Part shown: one piece after another, positions 1 through 7,409 of the stretch
Layout: every line of letters starts with the position of its first letter
How positions within the stretch are numbered: the first letter of the stretch is position 1
Origin: Pseudomonadota bacterium
GTDB lineage: Bacteria > Desulfobacterota > SM23-61
Assembly: GCA_018819135.1 (NCBI GenBank)
Contig: JAHJQK010000219.1
Location: forward strand, 1-33,257
DNA: 33,257 nt
Reading direction: 5' to 3'
Program-made: the position numbers and the translations under genes
The notes under the pieces: model-generated
Databases searched by the model: none
What the model was told of the DNA's origin: nothing
The model's input: only the letters and a program-made list of their open reading frames with translations

Positions 1-128
1 CGCAAAAGTAATGGAACATTGATTAATTTATTACGCCCCCTCACCCTCCCCTCTCCCCCTAATCAGGGGGAGAGGATAAAGGTGAGGGGGTTTAAAGCAG
101 TGCCAATGCCCGTTCCATTATTTATGCG
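1..128. repeat. MITE-like nested inverted repeat
   Basis: The outer arms are 1-17 and 112-128, inverted copies with two mismatches. Inside lie two further perfect inverted pairs: 36-45 with 81-90 (CCCCCTCACC type) and 50-60 with 65-75 (CCTCTCCCCCT type), around an AATC loop. There is no coding sequence. The nested arms suggest a small non-autonomous element or a dispersed extragenic palindrome. The left boundary may lie outside the window. Confidence 0.6.
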
Positions 129-150
129 AAAGTCAATAATCAACCGTCAT

Positions 151-212
151 TCCCGTAAAAGCGGGAATCCAGAATTTATAGAATAAATCTGGACTCCTGC
201 TTTCGCAGGAGG
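151..212. repeat. Palindromic intergenic repeat (CATTCCCG...GCGGGAATCC type)
   Basis: Three small hairpins lie in series: TTCCCG/CGGGAA around 160-177, CCAGA-ATTTAT with ATAAAT-CTGG around 169-192, and CTCCTGC/GCAGGAG around 194-210. The same CATTC...GGGAATCCAG vocabulary recurs at 21291-21370, so this is probably a second, diverged member of a dispersed repeat family. It lies downstream of the flavoprotein gene and contains no gene. Confidence 0.5.
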
Positions 213-261
213 GTCAATCCTTTTTATTTTAGGCTTTCTTGACTCCGAACCATTATAAGCT

Positions 262-906
262 TTAGGCACTCCTTAAGGCTTTTTTCCCGGCCTGGATGAT
301 TTTGGCTATCTCCACCCCCCGGCGGACAGCTTCCTTGGCTGAAGACAAGCCAAATCCATCCTCCAGGACCATATGCCGAATCCCTTTGGCAGTCTTTCCT
401 TTGCCGTCAAGGCTGGAGAGAACCAACCCGCCGCGGCCTGCGGGGATCATGTTGAAAAGGGCAAACGTACTGTTCAAAATGCTGAGGGTCGATTCCAGTC
501 CGCCATGGCGGAGGAAGGCCACGATCAAGGACACCCCTACTTTATCCTTCAGCTTTCCCCGGTGAGCGTTGCCGTAAACAAACACGCGCAGACGGTCAAT
601 CATATTGGCCATCAACCCGGACATCCGGCCGATGTGGACGGGTGTTGCCAGTATGACCACATCGGACCTGGTCAAAGCAGGATAAATGTCATCCATCCCG
701 TCGGAGATCGCACAATATTTTTCCGGGCTCTGGTGTTTCAAACACCAATTACAATGCTGACACCCGGTAATGGCCAGTTCTGAGAGGTTGAAGATCGCCC
801 TTTGGATTTCAGGGTCGGAAGATGTAACCTTAAGCGCCTCTGTTAAAAGGGCTTCGGTGTTGCCTTCCTTGACCGGACTTCCGGACACTGCCAGGATATG
901 AATCAT
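262..906 (-). CDS. Flavodoxin-fold / iron-sulfur flavoprotein-like NAD(P)H reductase
   Basis: This is a 214-residue protein of the NADPH-dependent FMN reductase/flavodoxin-like family. The N-terminus carries the FMN phosphate-binding loop SGSPVKEGNT (residues 8-17) after a first beta strand. A compact cysteine cluster follows at C49, C52, C55 and C65, resembling the CX2CX2CXnC cluster that binds [4Fe-4S] in iron-sulfur flavoproteins (Isf), although the last spacing (nine residues) is longer than the usual four to seven. LATPVHIGRMSG is the usual second flavin-contact loop. The protein is expected to be a cytosolic electron-transfer flavoprotein; its partner is unknown. The ATG at 906 has an AGGGAG ribosome site. 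The gene stands alone between repeat DNA and a terminator that belongs to the next minus-strand gene upstream. Family assignment is firm; the iron-sulfur cluster is inferred from the cysteines. Confidence 0.85.
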   Translation of the reverse strand: MIHILAVSGSPVKEGNTEALLTEALKVTSSDPEIQRAIFNLSELAITGCQHCNWCLKHQSPEKYCAISDGMDDIYPALTRSDVVILATPVHIGRMSGLMANMIDRLRVFVYGNAHRGKLKDKVGVSLIVAFLRHGGLESTLSILNSTFALFNMIPAGRGGLVLSSLDGKGKTAKGIRHMVLEDGFGLSSAKEAVRRGVEIAKIIQAGKKALRSA

Positions 907-1009
907 AAAGAAATCTCCCTGGGTGAATTTTTCAAGACCCTATCATGGAAACAATACGAAATCAAGATTCCATTGGCAGTTTCCCCCCTAAAGTTTGGTA
1001 CCCCCAGGC

Positions 1010-1041
1010 AAAAAAAAGGGCGGAGAATTTCTTCTCCGCCC
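1010..1041 (-). terminator. Rho-independent terminator of the small exported-protein gene
   Basis: A perfect 10-bp stem (1018-1027 with 1032-1041; GGGCGGAGAA/TTCTCCGCCC) closes a four-base loop that reads GAAA on the minus strand. Eight T residues follow on the minus strand (1010-1017). It lies about 70 bases past the stop at 1112, so it terminates that gene and insulates the flavoprotein gene downstream. Confidence 0.88.
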
Positions 1042-1111
1042 TATAATCATTTTGAATAACTAAGAATGGGTCTTGGTTACTTCTCCCCTTGGCATATTCC
1101 TTTCACGGCAT

Positions 1112-1411
1112 CTATATAGGCCGATCGATCTTCAATTTCCTCGTATCTTTGATCTTGCCGGTGGCCTTGTCTAAAATGGAAAAGATTCCATCCTTAATTT
1201 CGGCTTTATCCCCCACCTTTATGCCCTGAATGTCTTCCAGCTTGATTATGATTTTTTCCCCTTTATCGTCTTTTAAAATTACGGTCTGGCCTTCAACTTT
1301 AGCCACCGTGCCCTTGGCCTCTATTTTTTCCGCTCCCCCATAACTGAAGTTTACGAAGCTAAGAATAAAACCAATGGTTACGACGAGGGCCATGATTGTT
1401 TTTCTTTTCAT
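1112..1411 (-). CDS. Small exported protein with OB/beta-type domain
   Basis: The predicted protein has 99 residues. MKRKTIMALVV begins a typical signal peptide with a hydrophobic core, probably cleaved after SYG (about residue 25). The mature part, about 74 residues, is rich in Lys, Ile and Val in alternating pattern (GTVAKVEGQTVILKD, then GIKVGDKAEI). This suggests a small all-beta domain like those of other short periplasmic proteins of unknown function. I do not recognise a named family. The ATG at 1411 is preferred over that at 1417 because GGGG ends eight bases before it and only two before the other. The start overlaps, out of frame, the 3' end of a broken TPR gene (1359-1630), and a strong terminator follows. 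Confidence 0.65.
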   Translation of the reverse strand: MKRKTIMALVVTIGFILSFVNFSYGGAEKIEAKGTVAKVEGQTVILKDDKGEKIIIKLEDIQGIKVGDKAEIKDGIFSILDKATGKIKDTRKLKIDRPI

Positions 1412-1630
1412 AAGCATTTCCCCGGTTGTTGTAAGCGTTGGCAAGGTTGGGATCAAAGGTAATTGCCGTGGTGAATGCTTTTATGGCCTTATCGTATTCT
1501 TGGCTGGAAAAATATTCCAACCCTTCTTTCACCCAGCTTTTGGCCTTGATTGTGTTTATTGAATCGGCTGCAGCCCCCAATGATGGGAAAAAAAAAGAGC
1601 CAGCATTAGCAGCGGAATAATTTTTTTCAT
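1359..1630 (-). pseudogene. Truncated, frameshifted exported TPR protein
   Basis: An ATG at 1630 with a GGAGGAG ribosome site starts MKKIIPLLMLALFF, a signal peptide core. The frame then runs out after a nine-A tract on the plus strand (1588-1596). Adding one base there restores LFFFPSLGAAADS, a convincing signal-peptidase site, followed by a TPR unit (EGLEYFSSQEYDKAIKAFTT, then AITFDPNLANAYNNRGNAYE). The second TPR breaks off at AYEKKN and the reading frame ends at 1359 inside the next gene. So there are two lesions: a one-base slip and loss of the C-terminal repeats. A -1 slip by polymerase or ribosome on the run could rescue the first, but not the second. A sequencing error in the homopolymer is also possible. 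Confidence 0.65.
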
Positions 1631-1870
1631 CTGCTCCTCCCTTCTTTCGTTCCCAGAGCCTTTAAAAAAATAAAATAAAAACAAAACAATAACATGGATG
1701 GGTCCTTGATTGACCCTTTTAAAAAAGTTTATAAGACTCAAGAGAGAATGTCAAGGAAGGAGAGGGAAGAAGAATACGAAATTCTTGACTTCCCGCCTGG
1801 AAAAAAATATATTGAGTCATACTTCCTGCATGCCACCTTAGCAAAAAGATTCAACCGGCGAGGTGCAGAG

Positions 1871-3040
1871 ATGGCCCTGAACTTTGATCTTACCGAAGAG
1901 CAGAATTTAACCAGGCAGGCGGTTCGGGATTTTGCCGAAAAAGAAATCCCCCCCCTGGTTGATGAATTAGACGAAAAAGAGGAATTCTCCGTTCCAATCA
2001 CCAATAAGATGGGGGAACTGGGCCTCTTGGGCTGCTTTGTGCCGGAGAAGTACGGCGGCTCCAATATGGGGTATATTGCTTACATCATCGCCGTTGAAGA
2101 ACTGGCTAGGGTAGACGGTTCCCAGGCCGCCACCGTTGCTGCGGGGAATTCTCTGGGAATCGGGCCCATTTATTATTTTGGGAACGAAAAGCAGAAAAAA
2201 GAGTGGCTGCCCAAACTTTGTGCAGGCAAGATGCTGGCAGCTTTCGGACTCACGGAACCGAATGCCGGATCAGACGCCGGAGGTTCACAGACCCGGGCTG
2301 AACTCCACGGAGACCAGTGGGTGATCAACGGCTCCAAGATTTTCATCACCAACTCAGCTAACCCCTTGACGGGTGTGGTCATCGTCCAGGCTATTACGGG
2401 GAGGAAAGAGGATGGAAAACGGGAATTGAGCTGTTTGCTCGTGCCGAAAGGTGCGCCGGGGTTCACGGCCCGGGAGATGAAAAAAAAGATGATGTGGCGG
2501 GCCTCCAATACGGGAGAACTTTTTTTCGAAGATTGCGTCGTCCCGCGGGAAAACCTATTAGGCCAAAAAGGGGACGGGTTCCACCAAATGCTCTCCACCC
2601 TGGACGGAGGACGGTTGTCCATCGGGGCCATGGGATTGGGCGGGGCGCAAGGGGCTTTTGAGATGGCCCTGCATTATGCCAATACCCGGGAACAATTTGG
2701 CCGCACCATCGGTTCCTTCCAAGTCAATGCCTTCAAACTGGCGGACATGGCCATGGAAATTGAACTGGCCAGGAACCTTCTCTACAAAGCTTGTTGGCTG
2801 CGCGAGAAAAATCGTCCTTTTTCCAAAGAGGCGGCCATGGCCAAGCTATACTGCTCGGAGGTCATGTACCGATGCGTAAACCATGCCGTTCAGCTCCACG
2901 GCGGGTACGGGTTCATGAAGGAATATAAGATCGAACGGTTTTACCGCGATCAAAAGCTTTTGGAGATTGGAGAAGGAACTTCAGAGATTCAGAGAATCGT
3001 CATTGCCAGGAATATCGGGGTTACCGGACGGGCGCTTTAA
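1871..3040 (+). CDS. Acyl-CoA dehydrogenase
   Basis: The protein has 389 residues, a typical length for a soluble FAD-dependent acyl-CoA dehydrogenase that introduces the alpha-beta double bond in beta-oxidation or in branched-chain/aromatic acid degradation and passes electrons to ETF. Seen: an N-terminal helical domain (MALNFDLTEEQ onward), the FAD/substrate signature AFGLTEPNAGSDAG near residues 124-137, the second family signature around QLHGGYGFMKEY, and the C-terminal EGTSEIQR with the probable catalytic base Glu368. The reading frame is open upstream to 1694, but the ATG at 1871 aligns with the family start and follows a GAGG site; the upstream extension is not family-like. The next gene, an XRE-cupin regulator, starts 28 bases downstream on the same strand, which suggests an operon and possible autoregulation. 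The substrate chain type cannot be read from the sequence. Confidence 0.93.
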   Translation: MALNFDLTEEQNLTRQAVRDFAEKEIPPLVDELDEKEEFSVPITNKMGELGLLGCFVPEKYGGSNMGYIAYIIAVEELARVDGSQAATVAAGNSLGIGPIYYFGNEKQKKEWLPKLCAGKMLAAFGLTEPNAGSDAGGSQTRAELHGDQWVINGSKIFITNSANPLTGVVIVQAITGRKEDGKRELSCLLVPKGAPGFTAREMKKKMMWRASNTGELFFEDCVVPRENLLGQKGDGFHQMLSTLDGGRLSIGAMGLGGAQGAFEMALHYANTREQFGRTIGSFQVNAFKLADMAMEIELARNLLYKACWLREKNRPFSKEAAMAKLYCSEVMYRCVNHAVQLHGGYGFMKEYKIERFYRDQKLLEIGEGTSEIQRIVIARNIGVTGRAL

Positions 3041-3068
3041 CCCGCGGGTACCTGGCGGGGAGAAAATT

Positions 3069-3785
3069 ATGGAAAAAACAGGAAGAAAGAAGCTTGCGCA
3101 AAAGCTGACCCAGAAGAAAGGGACGAAACGGCGGCAGGAGGAGATCTATGACCTGCTCACGGATCCATCCCATTTCGGGCAGGCTGGAGCTTCTCAAGTT
3201 GCTACTGGAGTGAACGCGCAGAAGAAGGAAAACCTGGGAGACCGAATCCGGAAGGCCCGGGAAATGCGCGGCCTGACCCTCAAAGACATGAGCAGCCGGA
3301 CCGGGATCAGTGTGGAAACCCTCAAGCGGGTGGAGTCCAATGAGACGATTCCTCCCCTGGGCGAACTGATTAAATTGGGAAAAGCCGTGGAAATGAAAAT
3401 GGGGTATTTCATCTCGCCGGGAGTGGAAAAGTCCATGACCGTTGTTCGTTCAGATAACCGGCCGGCCATCTCCCGTTTTGGCAAGGCGCGCAGCGAACAA
3501 TATGGTTACTTTTACGAATCTTTGGCTCCGGAGAAGGCCAACCGCTTCATGGAACCTTTCCTCATCACCATGGTGCCCAGTGAAGTGAAGGAACTTTCCA
3601 GTCATGACGGCCAGGAATTTATTTTTGTTTTAGAAGGAGAGATGAAGGCTCAGGTAGGGGACCACATGGAAATTCTGCAGGCCGGGGACGCGGTGTACTA
3701 CGATTCCAATTGTCCTCACCTGGTAAAGTGCGGCGGGAATAAACCCACCAAAATTCTGGCCGTGCTCTATACCGGATTAAAATAG
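3069..3785 (+). CDS. XRE-family regulator with C-terminal cupin domain
   Basis: The protein has 238 residues. A basic N-terminal arm (1-55) precedes an XRE helix-turn-helix (about 57-112; RIRKAREMRGLTLKDMSSRT, then GISVETLKRVE). A linker and a cupin_2 beta-barrel follow (about 160-235; QEFIFVLEGEMKAQVGDHME, then GDAVYYDSNCPHLV). HTH-cupin proteins of this type are small-molecule-responsive transcription factors. The cupin histidine-rich metal motif is incomplete, so ligand sensing rather than catalysis is likely. The ATG at 3069 has a GGGGAG site at good spacing; a longer in-frame start at 2967 lies inside the dehydrogenase and is not needed. It follows the acyl-CoA dehydrogenase by 28 bases and faces an acyl-CoA synthetase, so regulation of acid activation and oxidation is a reasonable inference. 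It ends in TAG. Confidence 0.88.
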   Translation: MEKTGRKKLAQKLTQKKGTKRRQEEIYDLLTDPSHFGQAGASQVATGVNAQKKENLGDRIRKAREMRGLTLKDMSSRTGISVETLKRVESNETIPPLGELIKLGKAVEMKMGYFISPGVEKSMTVVRSDNRPAISRFGKARSEQYGYFYESLAPEKANRFMEPFLITMVPSEVKELSSHDGQEFIFVLEGEMKAQVGDHMEILQAGDAVYYDSNCPHLVKCGGNKPTKILAVLYTGLK

Positions 3786-3866
3786 TGTGAGTGTCAGTGT
3801 CAGGGTGCGTGTGGGTAAAAAAACTGACACTTCCACTGCCACTCACACTCACACTCACACTCACAC
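3785..3866. repeat. Convergent-gene spacer with stem-loop and (CACTCA)4.5 tandem repeat
   Basis: The spacer between two convergent genes contains AGTGTCAG (3796-3803) with its perfect complement at 3824-3831, plus GTGTGAGTG (3785-3793) pairing with CACTCACAC (3840-3848). The right side is a hexanucleotide microsatellite, 4.5 perfect copies of CACTCA (3840-3866). The structure could act as a bidirectional terminator, but there is no clean T-run except the short A-tract in the loop. Confidence 0.6.
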
Positions 3867-3868
3867 TT

Positions 3869-5689
3869 TTAGTCTTTATACATTGCTTCGATCAGGTCTT
3901 TGAAGGCCTCGTTGATATACTTGCGCTTGACCTTCATGGTCGGCGTCACTTCCCCGTCTTCCTCATAAAGCTTTTTAGGGAGAATCGTAAATTTCTTGAC
4001 CGTCTCGACGTTGGCCAGAGTTTTGTTCACCGCGTCTACTTCCCTCTGAATCAACTTTTGGACTTCAGCGTGCTGGGTCAGGCTGGCGTAGGTGGTGTAC
4101 TGGATTTTATTATCCTGGGCGAATTTGACCACATTGTCCTCGTCGATGACGATGATGGCCACAAGATATTTCCGCCGGTCGCCAATGACCACCGCGTCAT
4201 TGATATAAGGGCTGAATTTGAGTTGGTTTTCGATATTTTGCGGGGCGATATTTTTCCCTCCGGCCGTGATGATCAAGTCCTTCTTGCGGTCAGTAATATG
4301 CAGGAAACCCTCCGCGTCGAATTCCCCCACATCTCCGGAATGCAACCAGCCATTCTTCAGGGTTGCCGCCGTGGCTTGGGGATCTTTGAAGTATCCTCTA
4401 AAGACGTTTCCCCCGCGAAAACAGATCTCTCCATCTTCGGTGACCTTTACTTCCACTCCCGGGAGCGGTTGACCCACTGTTCCAATTTTTACCCGATCCC
4501 CCTGATTGGCGCAGGTAACGCCGGTCCCTTCGGTCTGGCCGTATCCTTCGCGCAGGGGGATGCCAATCCCCTGGAAAAAGCGGAGGACATCGGGTGAAAT
4601 GGGAGCGGCCCCGGAGAATGCCAAATGCACCCGGTCGAAGCCCAGGCGTTCCTTCAGTTTCCGAAAGGTCGCGAAGTAAGCCAGGCCATAGGCCAGGCGC
4701 AGCCAGGGGGAGATCTGTCGATGGCTGGTCTTGAATAAGGCATATTTTTTCCCGACCCCCAGGCTGACATGGAAGATGAGACGTTTGAGCCAGGTTGCAT
4801 CCGCCATCTGGATCATGATCCCAGAATAATACTTTTCCCAGATCCGGGGGACGCCGTAGGCCACGGTCGGGGAAACTTCCCTCATGTTTTCGATAACCGT
4901 GTCCGTATTCTCGATGAAATTAACGATTGCCCCGTATTTAATGTTCATGAAAATGGTAAAGAGCTGTTCGAAAATATGACAGAGAGGCAGGAAAGAAAGA
5001 AATTCATCTTGCTCCTCAACCGGATTGCCCTCGTACATGGCCTGGGACATCCAGGTAATGTTGCCATGGGTGAGCATGGCTCCCTTGGGCGGGCCGGTGG
5101 TCCCAGAAGTATAAATTAAACGGGCCAGGTCGTCCGACTTCACCCGGCGCCAATGTCTGGAGAAAAGGGCGGGATCCTGTTTTTCCTGGGCCTGTCCCAA
5201 AGCCAAAAAGTCATCGAAACTCAACACCATGGGGTCCTGGAAGTGCTTCAATCCTTTGAGATCCCAGACGATGATCTTCTCGAGCCGGGGAACTTTATCC
5301 CGGAAGCGCAGGGCTTTGTCCAACTGCTCTTCATTTTCGACAAAGTAGAAGCGGGATTCCGAATGGTCCACGACGTACTGACATTGTTCCCAGCTATTCG
5401 TGGCGTATACCCCGACGGTCGTGCCTCCTGCATGCATCGTTCCCAAATCGACGTAAACCCATTCCGGACAGTTTTCGCCGATGACCGCAACACACTCTCC
5501 AGGTTGAATCCCCAGAGAAATCAGGGCCAGGCAAACTTCTTTTACTTTTTGGTGGTATTGGTCCCAGGTCACATCGTGCCAGATGCCCAGTTTTTTGTAA
5601 CGAAGGGCCACCTGGTTTCCGGACAACTGGACCCGGGACTGGAACATCTCGGGGACGGTTTTACCTTCGGCAATCCTTCCTATTTCCAT
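3869..5689 (-). CDS. Long-chain fatty acid-CoA ligase (AMP-forming)
   Basis: The protein has 606 residues and belongs to the ANL superfamily, FadD15/long-chain acyl-CoA synthetase type. It adenylates a carboxylic acid and transfers it to CoA. Seen: the P-loop motif LIYTSGTTGPPKG (about 191-203), the GYGQTEGTGVT A5 motif, and the C-terminal hinge region around GWLHSGDVGEFDAEGFLHIT followed by DRKKDLIITAGGKNIAPQNI. The catalytic Lys-bearing C-terminal lobe is complete. The ATG at 5689 is chosen over an upstream TTG at 5695 because AAAGGGG lies seven bases before the ATG. It is the last gene of a long minus-strand series and faces the acyl-CoA dehydrogenase/XRE-cupin pair, with which it probably shares a pathway. 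Chain-length preference is not readable. Confidence 0.93.
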   Translation of the reverse strand: MEIGRIAEGKTVPEMFQSRVQLSGNQVALRYKKLGIWHDVTWDQYHQKVKEVCLALISLGIQPGECVAVIGENCPEWVYVDLGTMHAGGTTVGVYATNSWEQCQYVVDHSESRFYFVENEEQLDKALRFRDKVPRLEKIIVWDLKGLKHFQDPMVLSFDDFLALGQAQEKQDPALFSRHWRRVKSDDLARLIYTSGTTGPPKGAMLTHGNITWMSQAMYEGNPVEEQDEFLSFLPLCHIFEQLFTIFMNIKYGAIVNFIENTDTVIENMREVSPTVAYGVPRIWEKYYSGIMIQMADATWLKRLIFHVSLGVGKKYALFKTSHRQISPWLRLAYGLAYFATFRKLKERLGFDRVHLAFSGAAPISPDVLRFFQGIGIPLREGYGQTEGTGVTCANQGDRVKIGTVGQPLPGVEVKVTEDGEICFRGGNVFRGYFKDPQATAATLKNGWLHSGDVGEFDAEGFLHITDRKKDLIITAGGKNIAPQNIENQLKFSPYINDAVVIGDRRKYLVAIIVIDEDNVVKFAQDNKIQYTTYASLTQHAEVQKLIQREVDAVNKTLANVETVKKFTILPKKLYEEDGEVTPTMKVKRKYINEAFKDLIEAMYKD

Positions 5690-5769
5690 AGACAAACCCC
5701 TTTCTTCACTTTTCTTTAAGCTCTTGGCCGAGGATCCGGCAGGAGAATTCCCGGCCTTCCGGTCTTCCG

Positions 5770-6231
5770 CTATTTGAGGGGCCCTTGAAATTTTCTTTCC
5801 CGGGGACTGAATTGGATGGTGAAATTTTCAAAGACGATTTCGATGAATCCTTGGTCGCTCAGAAAAGGTTTCTTCCCTTTGGGTAAGCGGAAATATTTCG
5901 TCACCCACTGCCCGGGGGAGATGGAGTACTCCCGGGTTTCGATGTCCTTGTAAACCTTGGGTTCCTGGTAGGCCCGGATGGTTTTGACCTTTAAGACCTC
6001 GGAGCTGGCTCTTTCGTTCTTGATTTTTACCTTGAGGGAAGACAGTTGAACCGGATTTTTTCTTAATTTGCCGCGCCCGGATACCTGAATTTCCAATTTG
6101 AGGGTATAAGAGCCTTGGCGAAATATTTTCGTTTCGGCAATAGAGAAAGCCTGAAGATCGGAAGAAAAGCTGACCTGCACAAGGAAAAGGAGCCCCAAGG
6201 TAAAAAAGGCATTTCTTAGGAGCGGAACCAT
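5770..6231 (-). CDS. Exported protein of unknown function
   Basis: The protein has 153 residues. The ATG at 6231 has an excellent AAGGAGG site; the open frame upstream to 6312 is not needed. Residues 1-28 form a signal peptide (MVPLLRNAFFTLGLLFLVQV core, probable cleavage after LQA). The mature part is beta-rich and basic (GSYTLKLEIQVSGRGKLRKN) and lacks cysteines, lipobox or further membrane segments. I do not recognise a family. It sits 84 bases after serine acetyltransferase and 80 bases before the acyl-CoA synthetase on the same strand, so it may be co-transcribed, but nothing ties its function to either. Confidence 0.65.
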   Translation of the reverse strand: MVPLLRNAFFTLGLLFLVQVSFSSDLQAFSIAETKIFRQGSYTLKLEIQVSGRGKLRKNPVQLSSLKVKIKNERASSEVLKVKTIRAYQEPKVYKDIETREYSISPGQWVTKYFRLPKGKKPFLSDQGFIEIVFENFTIQFSPRERKFQGPLK

Positions 6232-6315
6232 GATTTCCTCCTTGATAAAACATCCGTCTTCATCGGGGGTTGATCTCCCGAGTATGAATGGATTATGGAA
6301 AAATTTCGTCAAATG

Positions 6316-7326
6316 TCAAGCAGGATTTTTCTTTGTTTCCAGATCCGGGCCAAGGGAAGCGAGCAGATTCTTGCATCCCTTATAGTGAAGATGAGGCTGT
6401 TCGATAGTAACCACCGTGTCCGGCGGGACGTTCTGGGTAATCCACACATTTCCTCCGATGACCGACCTGGCGCCGATGACCGTGGGGCCGAGTATTGTAG
6501 CATTGGAATAAATGGTAACGTCGTCCTCTATGGTTGGATGGCGTTTGACCCCGCGGATCAGGTTCCCTTGAAAATCCGTAGGAAAACTGAGTGCCCCCAA
6601 AGTTACCCCCTGATAAATCTTTACCCGGTCTCCGATTTCGGCGGTTTCTCCAATGACCACCCCGGTCCCATGATCGATGAAAAAATATTTTCCGATTTTT
6701 GCCCCCGGATGGATATCGATGCCTGCGGCCCCATGAGCGTATTCGGTCATAATGCGCGGAAGTAAAGGAACCTCCTGAATGTGAATCTCATGGGCCATGC
6801 GGTAAACCATAATGGCCAGCATGCAGGGATAGCTGAAGATGATCTCATCCAAGCTTTTGGCTGCTGGATCTCCGTCGTAAGCGGCCTGCACGTCTCCAGC
6901 CAGTGTTTCCCGCAGGGCAGGTATTTTCTTCAAGAAGTCCAGGGCTTCCTTCTGGCCACGGTCTAAACAATGAGTGCAAGGATTATGTAGGCGTCGGCAT
7001 TCATGGCGGATCGACCGGGCGATCTGAGCGGCCAATTTTTCGAAAAGGCGGTTGACCACGTTGCCGATATGATAGGACAGAGAAAAAGCATGAATTTCCT
7101 GTTGGCGGAAATAACCGGGAAAGAGAATATCCTTGAGTTCTTCAAGAATCTCGATCACGGATTCCTTCGAGGGAATCATGATGGTGTCGTAATGGGCAAT
7201 GGCGCGTTCTTTGGTGCAGCTCTCCACGATTTCATCGATCACCCCGGGGAGCTGGCTGCGATATTTTTGGGTGAATTCAATGTCCACCTGGCATTGATCC
7301 CCCATTAAGGGAACCTTTTCTTCCAT
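6316..7326 (-). CDS. cysE: Serine O-acetyltransferase
   Basis: The protein has 336 residues and would transfer acetyl from acetyl-CoA to L-serine, the first step of cysteine synthesis in the cytosol. A long alpha-helical N-terminal domain (about 1-195) is followed by a left-handed beta-helix of hexapeptide repeats (DIHPGAKIGKYFFIDHGTGV, VVIGETAEIGDRVKIYQGVT). The family Asp-His pair is visible as D218-H219 in FIDHGTG, and the C-terminal GGNVWITQNVPPDTVV cap is typical. It is longer than the 270-residue enterobacterial enzyme because of its N-terminal extension, as in EpsC-type/anaerobe homologues. It lies 83 bases after the metal transporter permease gene and probably belongs to the same transcription unit. 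Substrate assignment is good but not absolute, because related hexapeptide acyltransferases exist. Confidence 0.88.
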   Translation of the reverse strand: MEEKVPLMGDQCQVDIEFTQKYRSQLPGVIDEIVESCTKERAIAHYDTIMIPSKESVIEILEELKDILFPGYFRQQEIHAFSLSYHIGNVVNRLFEKLAAQIARSIRHECRRLHNPCTHCLDRGQKEALDFLKKIPALRETLAGDVQAAYDGDPAAKSLDEIIFSYPCMLAIMVYRMAHEIHIQEVPLLPRIMTEYAHGAAGIDIHPGAKIGKYFFIDHGTGVVIGETAEIGDRVKIYQGVTLGALSFPTDFQGNLIRGVKRHPTIEDDVTIYSNATILGPTVIGARSVIGGNVWITQNVPPDTVVTIEQPHLHYKGCKNLLASLGPDLETKKNPA

Positions 7327-7409
7327 GGTTGAACGCTTCTCCTTTCCCTTCCTTCCTGGAGTCTGCAGGACCGTTTAAGCTTCTCTTCCTTGACCTTTGA
7401 ACCCTTCTT

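Noticed and set aside
3791-4597. A 268-codon plus-strand frame
   Set aside because: It is antisense to the acyl-CoA synthetase, starts in the microsatellite region and has no family features.
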